This document shows positions 8,205 through 15,800 of a stretch of 30,042 nt of DNA, in pieces. Below the pieces are notes generated by a model. It did not search any database and was not told the origin of the DNA. It saw only the letters and a list, made by a program, of their open reading frames with translations. A program made the position numbers and the translations under genes. The stretch covers positions 1-30,042 of the forward strand of contig DVFW01000038.1 in the NCBI GenBank assembly GCA_018713055.1. Reading direction: 5' to 3'. Numbering within the stretch: the first letter of the stretch is position 1; every line of letters starts with the position of its first letter. Source of the DNA: Scatavimonas merdigallinarum. GTDB lineage: Bacteria; Bacillota; Clostridia; Oscillospirales; Acutalibacteraceae.

Positions 8205-8424
8205 AAAGCTATTTCTTAAAAGATTCAGGGCAACTTTATATAAAATACCCGGCAAACCGGCCGATGGTTGGATAGGCGGCGCATACTCCCACTGCCGCTG
8301 ACAGTTCTGCCGGGTTTTGCTGATAAACAGACAGGCAATTTTTAAGGGGTGGCAGCGAAGAATGCTGCCGCCCCTTTCTGCTGAAAATACTGATGTTACC
8401 GCCTCTTGCAAAAGACAAATTAAC
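8205..8424. other. Structured region between convergent genes
   Basis: Two hairpins lie here. ACCCGGCA (8247-8254) pairs with TGCCGGGT (8309-8316), enclosing a smaller GCGGC/GCCGC stem. AAGGGGTGGCAGC pairs with GCTGCCGCCCCTT (8344-8376) with one G-T pair. Neither has a clear T run, but the second is placed to end the minus-strand lipoprotein transcript. On the minus strand a 60-codon frame from a TTG at 8418 to 8236 overlaps both hairpins and has a protein-like end (AELSAAVGVCAAYPTIGRF). Its only ribosome site is the AGGTGA at the lipoprotein stop, so I do not call it a gene. Confidence 0.4.
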
Positions 8425-9012
8425 TCACCTGCAAAAATAAATATAATAGTCTCCCTGTCTTGCCTTTATGGCTTCCCCACCGTTATAATCGCTCAAATAT
8501 TCAAAAACGTCTTCTTCCCCGTTATTGTAAGAGACATATACAAGGTTGCCGTCTATACGGTAAGTACCCTGATGTGCGTCATTATCCTTGACAATTCCCA
8601 CACTGACAGAAAATGTTCCGTCGGTATTGAGGTCAAGCGACCCGCCATAGGCGTAGCCACTTCCGTAAATTTCCTGAAGATTTGCCGCTGCGCCGGACGC
8701 AACGCTTTCACCAAAGGCCGGCGCCCAGCTTCCTGTAAGATCTGTTTTGTTTTCCATATCCTCTACCTGCTCTGTGGCGCTTTGCTCCACCTCCGGCCCG
8801 GTATCAGGGGTTTCTGGCTGCCGCGGCTGCGTTCCCTGTGTGGGCACTTGTGTCGCCGCGGTGGTAGAGTGCTGCGCTTCCTCTTGCGCACTGGAGGACC
8901 GTCCGGCAGAAGAAGACGGGTTTGTCGTTTCCTGCGGAGATTCCTTCTGCCCGCAGCCGGAAAAAAGCGCCGCTAGCACGATACAAAGTACTACAGCAAA
9001 TGTTTTCTTCAT
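8425..9012 (-). CDS. Lipoprotein with C-terminal lipocalin-like domain
   Basis: A 195-residue exported protein. A lipobox (LFSG-C20) follows a short signal peptide, so it should be cleaved by signal peptidase II and lipid-anchored at Cys20. Residues 22-80 are a Ser/Thr/Gln/Pro-rich tether. Residues from about 88 form a beta-rich domain starting GSWAPAFGES and containing LNTDGTFSVSVG, similar in pattern to the domains of the protein at 7069-8013. The ATG at 9012 has AAAGGGG upstream. It lies 64 bases after the HprK-like gene on the same strand and may be the last gene of that unit. Function unknown. Confidence 0.75.
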   Translation of the reverse strand: MKKTFAVVLCIVLAALFSGCGQKESPQETTNPSSSAGRSSSAQEEAQHSTTAATQVPTQGTQPRQPETPDTGPEVEQSATEQVEDMENKTDLTGSWAPAFGESVASGAAANLQEIYGSGYAYGGSLDLNTDGTFSVSVGIVKDNDAHQGTYRIDGNLVYVSYNNGEEDVFEYLSDYNGGEAIKARQGDYYIYFCR

Positions 9013-9076
9013 ATCCCTGTTCCCCTTTCCGTTATTCCTATCAAAAATCCTATCGCGTTTTTAACCGCCTGTCAAA

Positions 9077-9832
9077 TCACAATTTTGCAATAGTTTGTTG
9101 TAATTTGTCATTTTCTTCATCCGCGCGCATAGCATTGTATGCTGTTAAAACCGCTTGTCTGCTGATATTGCAGTGCAGAACATAAACAGGCGTTTTATGC
9201 AAAAAAATGTCCAGCAAAGAAAGCATGGTTTCCATGTTTTCTCTGTCCGCGCTGTGAATCATTTGTGTAAAAATCCGATTGATTGCCTGTTTTCCATCAA
9301 TTCTTTCAATATGGTTGTCCTGGGCGCGCTCCAGAAAACAGAGCGCTTTTACCGGCGCGCCAATATTGGTGTTCAAATCGTTTTTTCCTGAAAACGGCGT
9401 CCCAAAAGCATAAAAGGTGCCGCTTTTATATAAAACGGCTGGTTTGTCGTCGTTAAGGATCTGTGCACGCTCCTGGCCAAAACAATCCATCCACAGCCCT
9501 GTGTGGGTAGATTTTCCTGTTCCGCTGTCCGCCGAAAAAAGGTAGGCCGCGCCGTCAAGCGCTATGGCCGAGGCATGCAGGAAAAAGCCGCCGTATCCGG
9601 GCAGCGCGCTGTAAAACCGATACCCAAACCAGGCGTATTCATTGGCCGCGTACGAGTACACTTTATATTTTTCCTGCCATACGGCAAATCCCGGTGAATG
9701 TTCGTCAATGATGATATCGCACTGTTCCTTTGTAAGTCTGCCGCGCGCCAGGTATTTTTTTGCGCGCGTCTGTAAAAGCGCACCTTTTGGCTCCATAAAA
9801 ACATGCAAACCTGCAATATTGTAAACCGGCAT
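9077..9832 (-). CDS. HprK-related kinase-like P-loop protein
   Basis: A 251-residue cytoplasmic protein. LHASAIALDG leads into a Walker A loop, SADSGTGKST (100-109), followed by a downstream NDD (127-129) in the place where HPr kinase has its second acidic site. This is the arrangement of the HPr kinase/phosphorylase C-terminal fold. The protein lacks the HprK N-terminal domain and the HprK signature, so it belongs to the HprK-related families of unknown substrate rather than being a catabolite-control HprK. The ATG at 9832 is preferred over the upstream TTG at 9847 because GGGAGGA lies 6 bases before it. It starts 21 bases after pgeF, implying co-transcription. Confidence 0.7.
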   Translation of the reverse strand: MPVYNIAGLHVFMEPKGALLQTRAKKYLARGRLTKEQCDIIIDEHSPGFAVWQEKYKVYSYAANEYAWFGYRFYSALPGYGGFFLHASAIALDGAAYLFSADSGTGKSTHTGLWMDCFGQERAQILNDDKPAVLYKSGTFYAFGTPFSGKNDLNTNIGAPVKALCFLERAQDNHIERIDGKQAINRIFTQMIHSADRENMETMLSLLDIFLHKTPVYVLHCNISRQAVLTAYNAMRADEENDKLQQTIAKL

Positions 9833-9853
9833 GGCTGTTCCTCCCAAGCTCTG

Positions 9854-10684
9854 TTACTTTATACAAATAAACGCCGCCATACCGCCGCGTTTTCCATGCG
9901 TTGCCCTGTGTGACCAAAGCAGCTGGCTGTTGCAGCAGGTGCATACGTCGCTTACCGTAATATGCGTTTGTTTTACGCCCGCCTTAAGCAAAATTTGCCG
10001 GTTTGCTTCCAAAAGGTCAAGCATATATTTTCCGCCGCCCTTTGGAAAAACAAAACGCGCCGTATCCAGCGCATCCATTGCAAGGAAATGGCGGCAGCAA
10101 TCTTCATCTACCTCATAGCAGCAGCTTCCTATGGCCGGCCCTATGGCAGCTATGATATCCGCCGGGTTACATGCATATTTATCTTGCATCGTCTTTATAG
10201 CTTGCTTTCCAATACCGCCTGCTGTGCCGCGCCATCCGGCATGCGCCAAAGCTACGACCTTTTTAACAGGGTCTGCAAAAAACAACGGTGTGCAGTCTGC
10301 ATAGTAGGTCACAAGCGTAATTCCCCTCTGGTTGGTAACAAGCCCGTCTACACTTTGCATATCCCTTGGTTTTGTAATACCAATGCCTTTTTCTTTTTCT
10401 GTTATACAGCGCACGTAGGTATGATGATCCTGTGCCGATGCCGTAAGGCTTTGAAAATTGAAACCGGCCGCCATACAAAATCTGCGGTAATTTTCCAGCA
10501 CATTTTCGTCCGGGTCGCCTCTTCCAAAGCTTAAATTCATAGAGTAAAAATCGCCCGTGCTTACCCCGCCCAGGCGTGTAGAAAACGCGTGTCTGATAAA
10601 GGGCAACGCCGAAAGAGCAGGATAGGTTAAAAAGGAAACGCCGTTTTCCGTTTGCAGAGTCATGGTATTGCTGTGAAACTGCAT
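9854..10684 (-). CDS. pgeF: Purine nucleoside phosphorylase / peptidoglycan editing factor, YfiH family
   Basis: A 276-residue member of the YfiH/LACC1 (formerly polyphenol oxidase) family. It shows the three-ligand metal site: SAQDHH around H87/H88, YYADCTP with C131, and HAGWRGT with H148. The later SDVCTCCN and SHRATHG segments are also present. Family members split purine nucleosides with phosphate, and E. coli PgeF affects peptidoglycan composition; which role applies here is not visible. GGAGGTG lies 6 bases before the ATG. It is the first gene of a minus-strand set with the HprK-like kinase and perhaps the lipoprotein, and diverges from the small gene at 10807. Confidence 0.92.
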   Translation of the reverse strand: MQFHSNTMTLQTENGVSFLTYPALSALPFIRHAFSTRLGGVSTGDFYSMNLSFGRGDPDENVLENYRRFCMAAGFNFQSLTASAQDHHTYVRCITEKEKGIGITKPRDMQSVDGLVTNQRGITLVTYYADCTPLFFADPVKKVVALAHAGWRGTAGGIGKQAIKTMQDKYACNPADIIAAIGPAIGSCCYEVDEDCCRHFLAMDALDTARFVFPKGGGKYMLDLLEANRQILLKAGVKQTHITVSDVCTCCNSQLLWSHRATHGKRGGMAAFICIK

Positions 10685-10733
10685 GGAGCACCTCCAAGAT
10701 CAAAATATAGATAAGGCTTTCACTATCGCTGCT

Positions 10734-10762
10734 TTACATTATAAGCGCAATAATGCTATAAT
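10734..10762 (+). promoter_or_regulatory. Extended -10 promoter for the gene at 10807
   Basis: TTACAT (10734-10739), 17 bases, then TATAAT (10757-10762) preceded by TGC, an extended -10. It lies about 45 bases from the ATG. Confidence 0.7.
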
Positions 10763-10806
10763 ACAAGCAGAAAACGTCATATTATCTAAGCGGGGTGTTA
10801 TACGCC

Positions 10807-11019
10807 ATGAAGTTTTACAGACTTTTCGGAAACCACATTGACCCAAACTGCGCATACTGCAACCATTGCATTTTTGAACAGGACCATGTACAGATCTGCA
10901 GGGTAAAACGTGAAATTAAAAACGGCAAATGCCGGCGCTTTCAGTATAATCCCCTGCTTCGCGTTCCAAAGCAGACGCCTGCGCTTCCAAAATACGACCC
11001 AAAGGATTTTGAACTGTAA
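10807..11019 (+). CDS. Small cysteine-rich conserved protein
   Basis: A 70-residue protein with a CxxCxxC cluster near the N-terminus (NCAYCNHC), two further cysteines (QICR, GKCRRF) and an ending FQYNPLLRVPK. The spacing looks like a small zinc-binding module. The F-x-Y-x-P-L-x-R-x-P segment is one I recall from small Clostridial proteins of unknown role. The ATG at 10807 is favoured, with GCGGGG about 11 bases upstream; an in-frame GTG at 10795 is an alternative. It has its own promoter and no partner downstream except a dockerin remnant. Confidence 0.7.
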   Translation: MKFYRLFGNHIDPNCAYCNHCIFEQDHVQICRVKREIKNGKCRRFQYNPLLRVPKQTPALPKYDPKDFEL

Positions 11020-11168
11020 CAACTCTTCTGCCCTTTGCAGGCTGCGCCGCAGACGCCCTGATTCTGCCTGACAATGCAGATTATAACAACCAAACTGCCG
11101 CGGTGGACGTATTGCATTTGCAAAAATATATTGCACAGCAGGTGAAAGCGTTCCTCATTATAAAATGA
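11013..11168 (+). pseudogene. Orphan dockerin-like remnant
   Basis: This frame is open from 11013 to TGA at 11166-11168 but has no start codon or ribosome site. It reads DNADYNNQTAAVDVLHLQKY followed by IAQQVK. The spacing of Asp/Asn calcium ligands followed by A-V-D-V-L-x-L-Q-K-Y-I is that of one type I dockerin repeat. Compare TTKDVLLLQKYL in the intact dockerin of the large protein at 12890-16894. It is most simply the 3' end of a lost dockerin-bearing gene. Confidence 0.6.
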
Positions 11169-11184
11169 ACATGCTTTTACAACA

Positions 11185-11217
11185 AACCAACGCAAGAGGC
11201 TCTCTCTTGCGTTGGTT
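11185..11217 (+). terminator. Intrinsic terminator between convergent genes
   Basis: AACCAACGCAAGAG (11185-11198) pairs perfectly with CTCTTGCGTTGGTT (11204-11217) across a 5-base loop, and TGTTTTATT follows. It would stop the plus-strand transcript. The minus-strand side (TTTGTTGT) could serve the sigma-like gene that ends at 11224. Confidence 0.8.
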
Positions 11218-11223
11218 GTTTTA

Positions 11224-11517
11224 TTAATAATAAATAGACCTTGCCCGAAGGCAACGCAACGCCCTTTTTATATGGCGTGAAACCGCAGATGTGCTGATCC
11301 CGAGTTTCCTGCCGATTTCCGTCATGGAAAGGCCCTCAAAATAATACAGCGTCAGGCACTGGCGTTGTCTGGGCGTCAGCTCCGCATGCAGAGCTTTTTC
11401 CAAAAAACGTTTCATCCGCTGAATTTCTTTTTCATTGCCGCCATGCAGATTATATTGCCGCAGACTGTAAAGATCGCCTGTAAAATTATCAAGCGAAAGA
11501 ACCCGGTTTGAAGGCAA
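11224..11517 (-). CDS. Sigma-70 region 4-like helix-turn-helix protein
   Basis: A 97-residue DNA-binding protein. Residues from about 44 to the end (LTPRQRQCLTLYYFEGLSMT..IGRKLGISTSAVSRHIKRAL) are a standard sigma region 4 helix-turn-helix. No region 2 is present, so it is not a complete sigma factor; it may act with a partner or as a plain regulator. The TTG at 11517 is preferred because AAGGAGGGG stands about 8 bases upstream. The GTG at 11550 would add 11 residues but lacks a ribosome site. It overlaps the upstream 76-residue gene by 29 bases, so the two are translated as a pair. A LexA box lies in the promoter of the pair. Confidence 0.75.
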   Translation of the reverse strand: MPSNRVLSLDNFTGDLYSLRQYNLHGGNEKEIQRMKRFLEKALHAELTPRQRQCLTLYYFEGLSMTEIGRKLGISTSAVSRHIKRALRCLRARSIYY

Positions 11518-11719
11518 TTTTCTCCCCTCCTTTTCGTGATAAAATTTCACCAGTATGCTTGCAGTCCAGATACATGGAGTATAAAATCATGATTCTTCTG
11601 GCCAGCTCTCTGTTGTTTTCTTCTTTCTGCTCCCTGTACTGTTTTTTTAGCACATAAAGTTTTTTGTAAATTTTTTCTGCTTCCATAAAATATTCCGCAG
11701 CCCATTTGCTGTAATCCAT
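11489..11719 (-). CDS. Small coiled-coil protein paired with the sigma-like gene
   Basis: A 76-residue, highly charged, helix-forming protein. Residues 10-45 (EYFMEAEKIYKKLYVLKKQY and on) look like a coiled coil. GGGAGG lies about 6 bases before the ATG at 11719. Its 3' end overlaps the sigma-like gene by 29 bases, which suggests that the products work together, for example as a regulator and its partner. I do not recognise a named family. Phage-type regulatory pairs have a similar layout, but no other phage gene is nearby. Confidence 0.65.
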   Translation of the reverse strand: MDYSKWAAEYFMEAEKIYKKLYVLKKQYREQKEENNRELARRIMILYSMYLDCKHTGEILSRKGGEKIAFKPGSFA

Positions 11720-11814
11720 CTTTTCCTCCCGGATTTTGCTTGTCCACAAAGCGTATTTGCAGCAGGATAAACCAAGATGCCTGGGGTAACTGTGTTTATC
11801 CTTTTGATAAAGCA

Positions 11815-11843
11815 ATCCTAACACGAATATATGTTCGATTCAA
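11815..11843 (-). promoter_or_regulatory. Promoter with LexA-type box in the spacer
   Basis: On the minus strand TTGAAT (11838-11843) and TAGGAT (11815-11820) are 17 bases apart. The spacer holds CGAACATATATTCG (11824-11837), which differs from the Gram-positive LexA palindrome CGAAC-N4-GTTCG at one position. This is the same layout as the dinB promoter at 4749-4777. Confidence 0.72.
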
Positions 11844-11901
11844 GGCGAAAAAGCTTTCTTTTTCTTAAACGCTTTTTGTTGTTTCAAAAATGGCACAGCA
11901 G

Positions 11902-11913
11902 GAACATTTGTTC
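11902..11913. promoter_or_regulatory. Perfect LexA core box
   Basis: GAACATTTGTTC is a full match to GAAC-N4-GTTC. It lies about 65 bases upstream of the box in the sigma-like promoter. It is also 10 bases before a plus-strand promoter-like pair (TTGTAA at 11924-11929, TATAAT at 11947-11952) that leads straight into the folT terminator. Its target is uncertain. Confidence 0.65.
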
Positions 11914-11963
11914 TATATTATGCTTGTAAAAATTGCGGTGCAGTGTTATAATATAAAATAGCA

Positions 11964-11997
11964 AAAAAAGAGCAGACTGGACAGTCTGCTCTTTTTT
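11964..11997 (-). terminator. Terminator after folT
   Basis: AGAGCAGACT and AGTCTGCTCT pair around a GGAC loop, flanked by six As and six Ts that extend the stem to 15 bp. Seven Ts follow on the minus strand. It begins a few bases past the folT stop. Confidence 0.88.
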
Positions 11998-11999
11998 GC

Positions 12000-12560
12000 T
12001 TATCCTCTGTTTTTCAGTGCTGGCAAATGGATCCGTACGACCAGCTTTTGCGCGCCGTACAGCAGCGCTGCGTTGACAGGAAGCAGGGAAATATAATTTA
12101 CAATCCTCCATGGCAGCATAACCGCAAGCGGCGTACCGTACATCCAGTAAAGGCTGGCTGTGGTAACAACCAGATCGCACAATACAGCCGACACCGTACA
12201 GGCGAGAACGGTTCTTTTCAAGGAAATCGGCCGTTTATACAGAAACAACCCCATTATAAAGCCCGATAAAATTTTGCTCAGTACAATTCCAGGGTTCAAG
12301 GCGCCAATTGGCTTAATCAGCAGCGTTACAATATCTCCCAGGCCGCCCAATATACCGCCGGCCACCGGGCCGAACAGCATACCTCCAAGCGATACCGGCA
12401 GCGCTGCAAAGGAAATGCGGTAAATACTTTCGATGTTGATCTCTAAAAAGCCGATCACCACCCGCAAGGCAAGCAATATCCCGCAAAGCGCGATCACCTG
12501 TACGCTTTTGAGCTCTGCGCAGGACGCCTTAATGTTCCATAGCGTTGTGTTGTTCTTCAA
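12000..12560 (-). CDS. folT: ECF transporter S component, folate-specific (FolT)
   Basis: A 186-residue integral membrane protein with five to six hydrophobic helices (for example VIALCGILLALRVVIGFLEI, GGMLFGPVAGGILGGLGDIV, LKRTVLACTVSAVLCDLVV). This is the size and topology of the substrate-binding S subunit of energy-coupling-factor vitamin transporters, which dock on a shared EcfAA'T module encoded elsewhere. The family is assigned to folate uptake because a THF riboswitch stands directly upstream. Translation starts at TTG (12560), with AAGGAGTGG about 7 bases before it. Downstream is a strong terminator, so it is a one-gene unit controlled by tetrahydrofolate. Confidence 0.88.
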   Translation of the reverse strand: MKNNTTLWNIKASCAELKSVQVIALCGILLALRVVIGFLEINIESIYRISFAALPVSLGGMLFGPVAGGILGGLGDIVTLLIKPIGALNPGIVLSKILSGFIMGLFLYKRPISLKRTVLACTVSAVLCDLVVTTASLYWMYGTPLAVMLPWRIVNYISLLPVNAALLYGAQKLVVRIHLPALKNRG

Positions 12561-12613
12561 TTGTTTCCACTCCTTTTCTTTCTGTTGTCACATAAAGGAG
12601 GCGGGAAACAAAA

Positions 12614-12648
12614 AAAGCGGAAAACAGCCAAAAGCCGTACTCCGCTTT
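12614..12648 (-). terminator. Riboswitch-controlled intrinsic terminator
   Basis: On the minus strand AAAGCGGA pairs with TCCGCTTT, with an inner ACGGC/GCTGT stem, followed by a run of seven Ts. It lies between the THF aptamer and the folT ribosome site, so it is the expected expression platform. Confidence 0.8.
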
Positions 12649-12697
12649 CTACGTTTAATCAGGCAGGCTTTTATAAAAGCCCTTACACCCTTATGTA

Positions 12698-12813
12698 ACA
12701 GCGGGATGCGAACCTTGAACCGCAGGGATTTCCACCCGTTTCGTCCATCTGACAACTCCCCGTTCAGACGGCACTGCACGCCACTGGGCGCCACGCACAA
12801 GATTCTACTCTGT
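12698..12813 (-). promoter_or_regulatory. THF (tetrahydrofolate) riboswitch aptamer
   Basis: On the minus strand the element opens ACAG-AGTAG, then GAATCTT and TGCGT, and closes with AAGGTTC, GCATCC and CTGT. The P1 arms ACAG/CTGT and the GAATCTT/AAGGTTC helix can pair (one G-U), and AGTAG and GCATCC are conserved joining elements of the folT-associated THF class. It begins about 40 bases from a consensus promoter and precedes folT, the classic target. Ligand-bound folding would be expected to favour the terminator at 12614-12648. Confidence 0.85.
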
Positions 12814-12851
12814 ACTTATAAAATTTTCTGCCCCTGTAAGGCATGGTACTT

Positions 12852-12880
12852 ATTATAGCGAAAAAGTACCTGCTTGTCAA
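12852..12880 (-). promoter_or_regulatory. Perfect consensus SigA promoter of the folT unit
   Basis: TTGACA (12875-12880), exactly 17 bases, TATAAT (12852-12857), read on the minus strand. Both boxes match the consensus fully. It begins 10 bases past the stop codon of the preceding large gene, so folT is transcribed independently. Confidence 0.92.
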
Positions 12881-12889
12881 CTGTTTTGA

Positions 12890-15800
12890 TCAGCCCACTG
12901 CATCGCTGCTGTGAATTGCAATGAAATTATCCACGCGCTGCCCGACATTTTCCTGTAAGTTACGATAAAAGAACTGGTAATCATACAAATGGTACACGCC
13001 GCTTTCAAAAATATCCAGTCCCGGTGGATATTCCTGCGGGTCTACGTCCGTGACCTTCAGCGTTCCGCGTACCGGGTCGATATACGCGCCTGTAAACGCA
13101 GGGATTTCCTTTGTGACCGCCCCGCTGTAATCGGTAAAACAGGCCCCTTTGTTCTGCTCCCTGGACACGGGCTGCGGGTCTGTACTCCAGGAAAGCGGGT
13201 TGATGGAATAACTGTAAACGTCATCCGGCACAATGACCGATTGTGTAACGGACGGATCTTCTGTATTAAACGAAACAACCGATCCAATATCCTCTGCGCT
13301 ATACGCCAAAGACATGCGGGGAGCCTCCTCCAGGTCCTCCTGCGTTACACGCCACCCAATAACATAAGAAGCTACCAATATATCACCGTAGGCGCCCCCG
13401 CTGTTATAATAATCCTTTGTCAGGCGCAGTATCATATCTGCGCCCTGAGAAAAGCCTGCAAGAACCACTGGCCTGCCATCGTTATAATTTTCCATATAGA
13501 AGTCAAATGCTTCTTTTACATCCTTATAGGCAATATCCAGATAAGGTTGCGCGTCGCTGTAGTTTATCTCATACGCTTTGATAGACGCCTGCCTGTAATA
13601 CGGCGCAAAGAAGCGGCAGTCTTCGGCGTAAATTCCACGCTCCATATTGATAGCGCCTAAAAAGCTTTCTTTTGTTTTTTCGTCCTGCAAAGACATGTTC
13701 ATCCCGCCGTCTCTTCCCATATATACTGTTGGCGTCACAAAAAACACGTCTGCCTTTTTGGCCCGGCCGTCATTTACACAAGCCCAGTTTTCCTTTTTCA
13801 TATAAATGGAGGGCAGTTCCTGCAGGCTATTAAGCATATGCGCCAAATATTGCTGTATGTACAGCACGTCCTGTATATTCACTCGCCCGTTGCCGTCTAT
13901 ATCCGCGGCCATAAGCCGGTCGCCTTCCAGCTGCGCCAGGTTGGCCAGGTACTTTTGTAAAAGGAGCACATCCTTCGTAGTTACCTCGTTGTCGCCGTCT
14001 GTATCACCCATGATATATGCAACGACCGGCAATGTCTTTTCCTGTACTTCCCCACAGTCGCTGCAAACTCTGGTTTTCAGCCCTTCATCCTGCAGGGTAG
14101 CCTCCCGTACGATCTGCCACGGCTCCCATATGTGCACAAGCGCCGTATACGGTTTTTCTTCCCTGTACTGATAACCACAGTTTTTGCAGGTATAAAGCGT
14201 ACAGGCGTCGCTGTCACAGGTGGCGGCAATTTCTGCACTTTCAAAAGAATGCTCTTCAAAAACCGGGTTCAGGATAACACTCCTTTTGGGTATGGAGAAG
14301 ACATAGCGTTCCCTTTCATTATCATACGTTACATCCGCCTGCCGGGAGGTCAGCTCCAGCAGTATCTGATTGGAAAGATTTTGTACATACGCTTCCCGCC
14401 GCTGCGTGTCCAGCGTAATGGAAAGCTTTCCTTCCCCAACGGTTTTTACCCATACCAAGGAATTACCAGGTTCGTCCGCTGTCGGAGAGCCCGACCAAAG
14501 CCCCACATAATTGCTCCCTGCAATCAGGCTGTCTTGTATGGTACAATTCTGCACGCTGGCTGTATCCACACTTCCGGAAAATCCTCCTACGCTTTCGTTG
14601 CCCTGAATATTTGCATTTTTAACAGAGCAGCCGTATATCGTCCCGGGTGCAAAAACAGCGCCTGCCAGACCGCCGGTATTTATGGCAAAATCGACTTCTC
14701 CCGAAACAGCGCGGACCGTCACATTTTCCACATGACAGTTTTCAATGGAAGAATCTCCCCACAATATGCCTGCAATCCCGCCGCAGGCACCGCTACCGAT
14801 GATCAAACTGTCTTTTACCGTTAAGTTTTTCACGGTTACATCTTGTAATTCCGAAAAAATGCCGGCCTGGCTGGAGCCTTCTGTATAAAAGCCGGAAATT
14901 GTATGACCCCGCCCGTCAAAATTGGCGCAAAAGGCTCTATCTGCTCCAAGCACCGCAATTTTCTGCGCGCCGCTTTTTGCCGAAAGGATATTCCCGTTTT
15001 CGTCGTATGTAAACATCTCCGGCGTGTTAAACACGATATCGTCCGTCAGATACACGTTCCGCGCACGGAAATTCAGCGTCTGTACAGCCGCCGCCAAAGC
15101 CGCAAAATCGTTTGCTGAAGAAATAGACAGGTCTATGGCGTCTATACTTTCAAACACGCTTTGCAGCATCTTTTTTGCGTTTTCCACCATATAACGTGGC
15201 ACGCTTTCGTTGCGCAACACATTTTCCGTCAAGACAAGCTGTCTTGCAAGCTGTTCTTTAATATCCTGCGGCAAATTGTCCGTTTCAATGTTTTTGGCTG
15301 TTTGGAGCAGCTGTGCCAAACCGGCCTTATCTACCTGTTCGTCCGCCTCCTTCGCCATGGCCTTTATACATACGTTTCCATAGCCGGAAAGCGCATACAG
15401 GTCCTGCCAGTATGGAATCCCGGTGGTGGACTGGACATAGATAAAACTTTCCCCTTCCCTGCTGGAAAAAACATATCTGTTGTCGCCAAATTCGCCTTCC
15501 ATGGTCATTAATGCATTCTCTCCGGCAGCGTTTTTAAGGGAAAGCACCACGCTGAAGCGCTGCCCCTGTGAAACAGCCAGCGGCTGCTTTAAATCTACCG
15601 TGTGATACCCGGGCAGGTCTATATTGCCGCTTTGCAAAAGAAGACGCTGCCCTTCGCGCGGCGTTTGATAACCATCGTTAAGAAGATAAATGGAAAGCTG
15701 GTAGTCAACCTCATTTTCAGCTGTCCAGAATCCCACCTGATTTAACAACTGGTCCCTTGGAGCCGTAAAAATGTTGGCCGCTTCTTCGACTGCCAGCAGA

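Noticed and set aside
9077..9832. Calling the kinase a true HPr kinase (hprK)
   Set aside because: It lacks the N-terminal domain and the HprK signature after the P-loop; only the C-terminal fold pattern is shared.
12698..12730. tRNA-like GGTTC-type sequence on the minus strand
   Set aside because: No cloverleaf can be drawn; the segment is the 3' part of the THF riboswitch, with matching P1 and P2 helices upstream of folT.
12989..13660. Long plus-strand frame of 223 codons
   Set aside because: It lies opposite the large dockerin protein, whose domains and catalytic residues are clear. The composition is that of a shadow frame, with no ribosome site.
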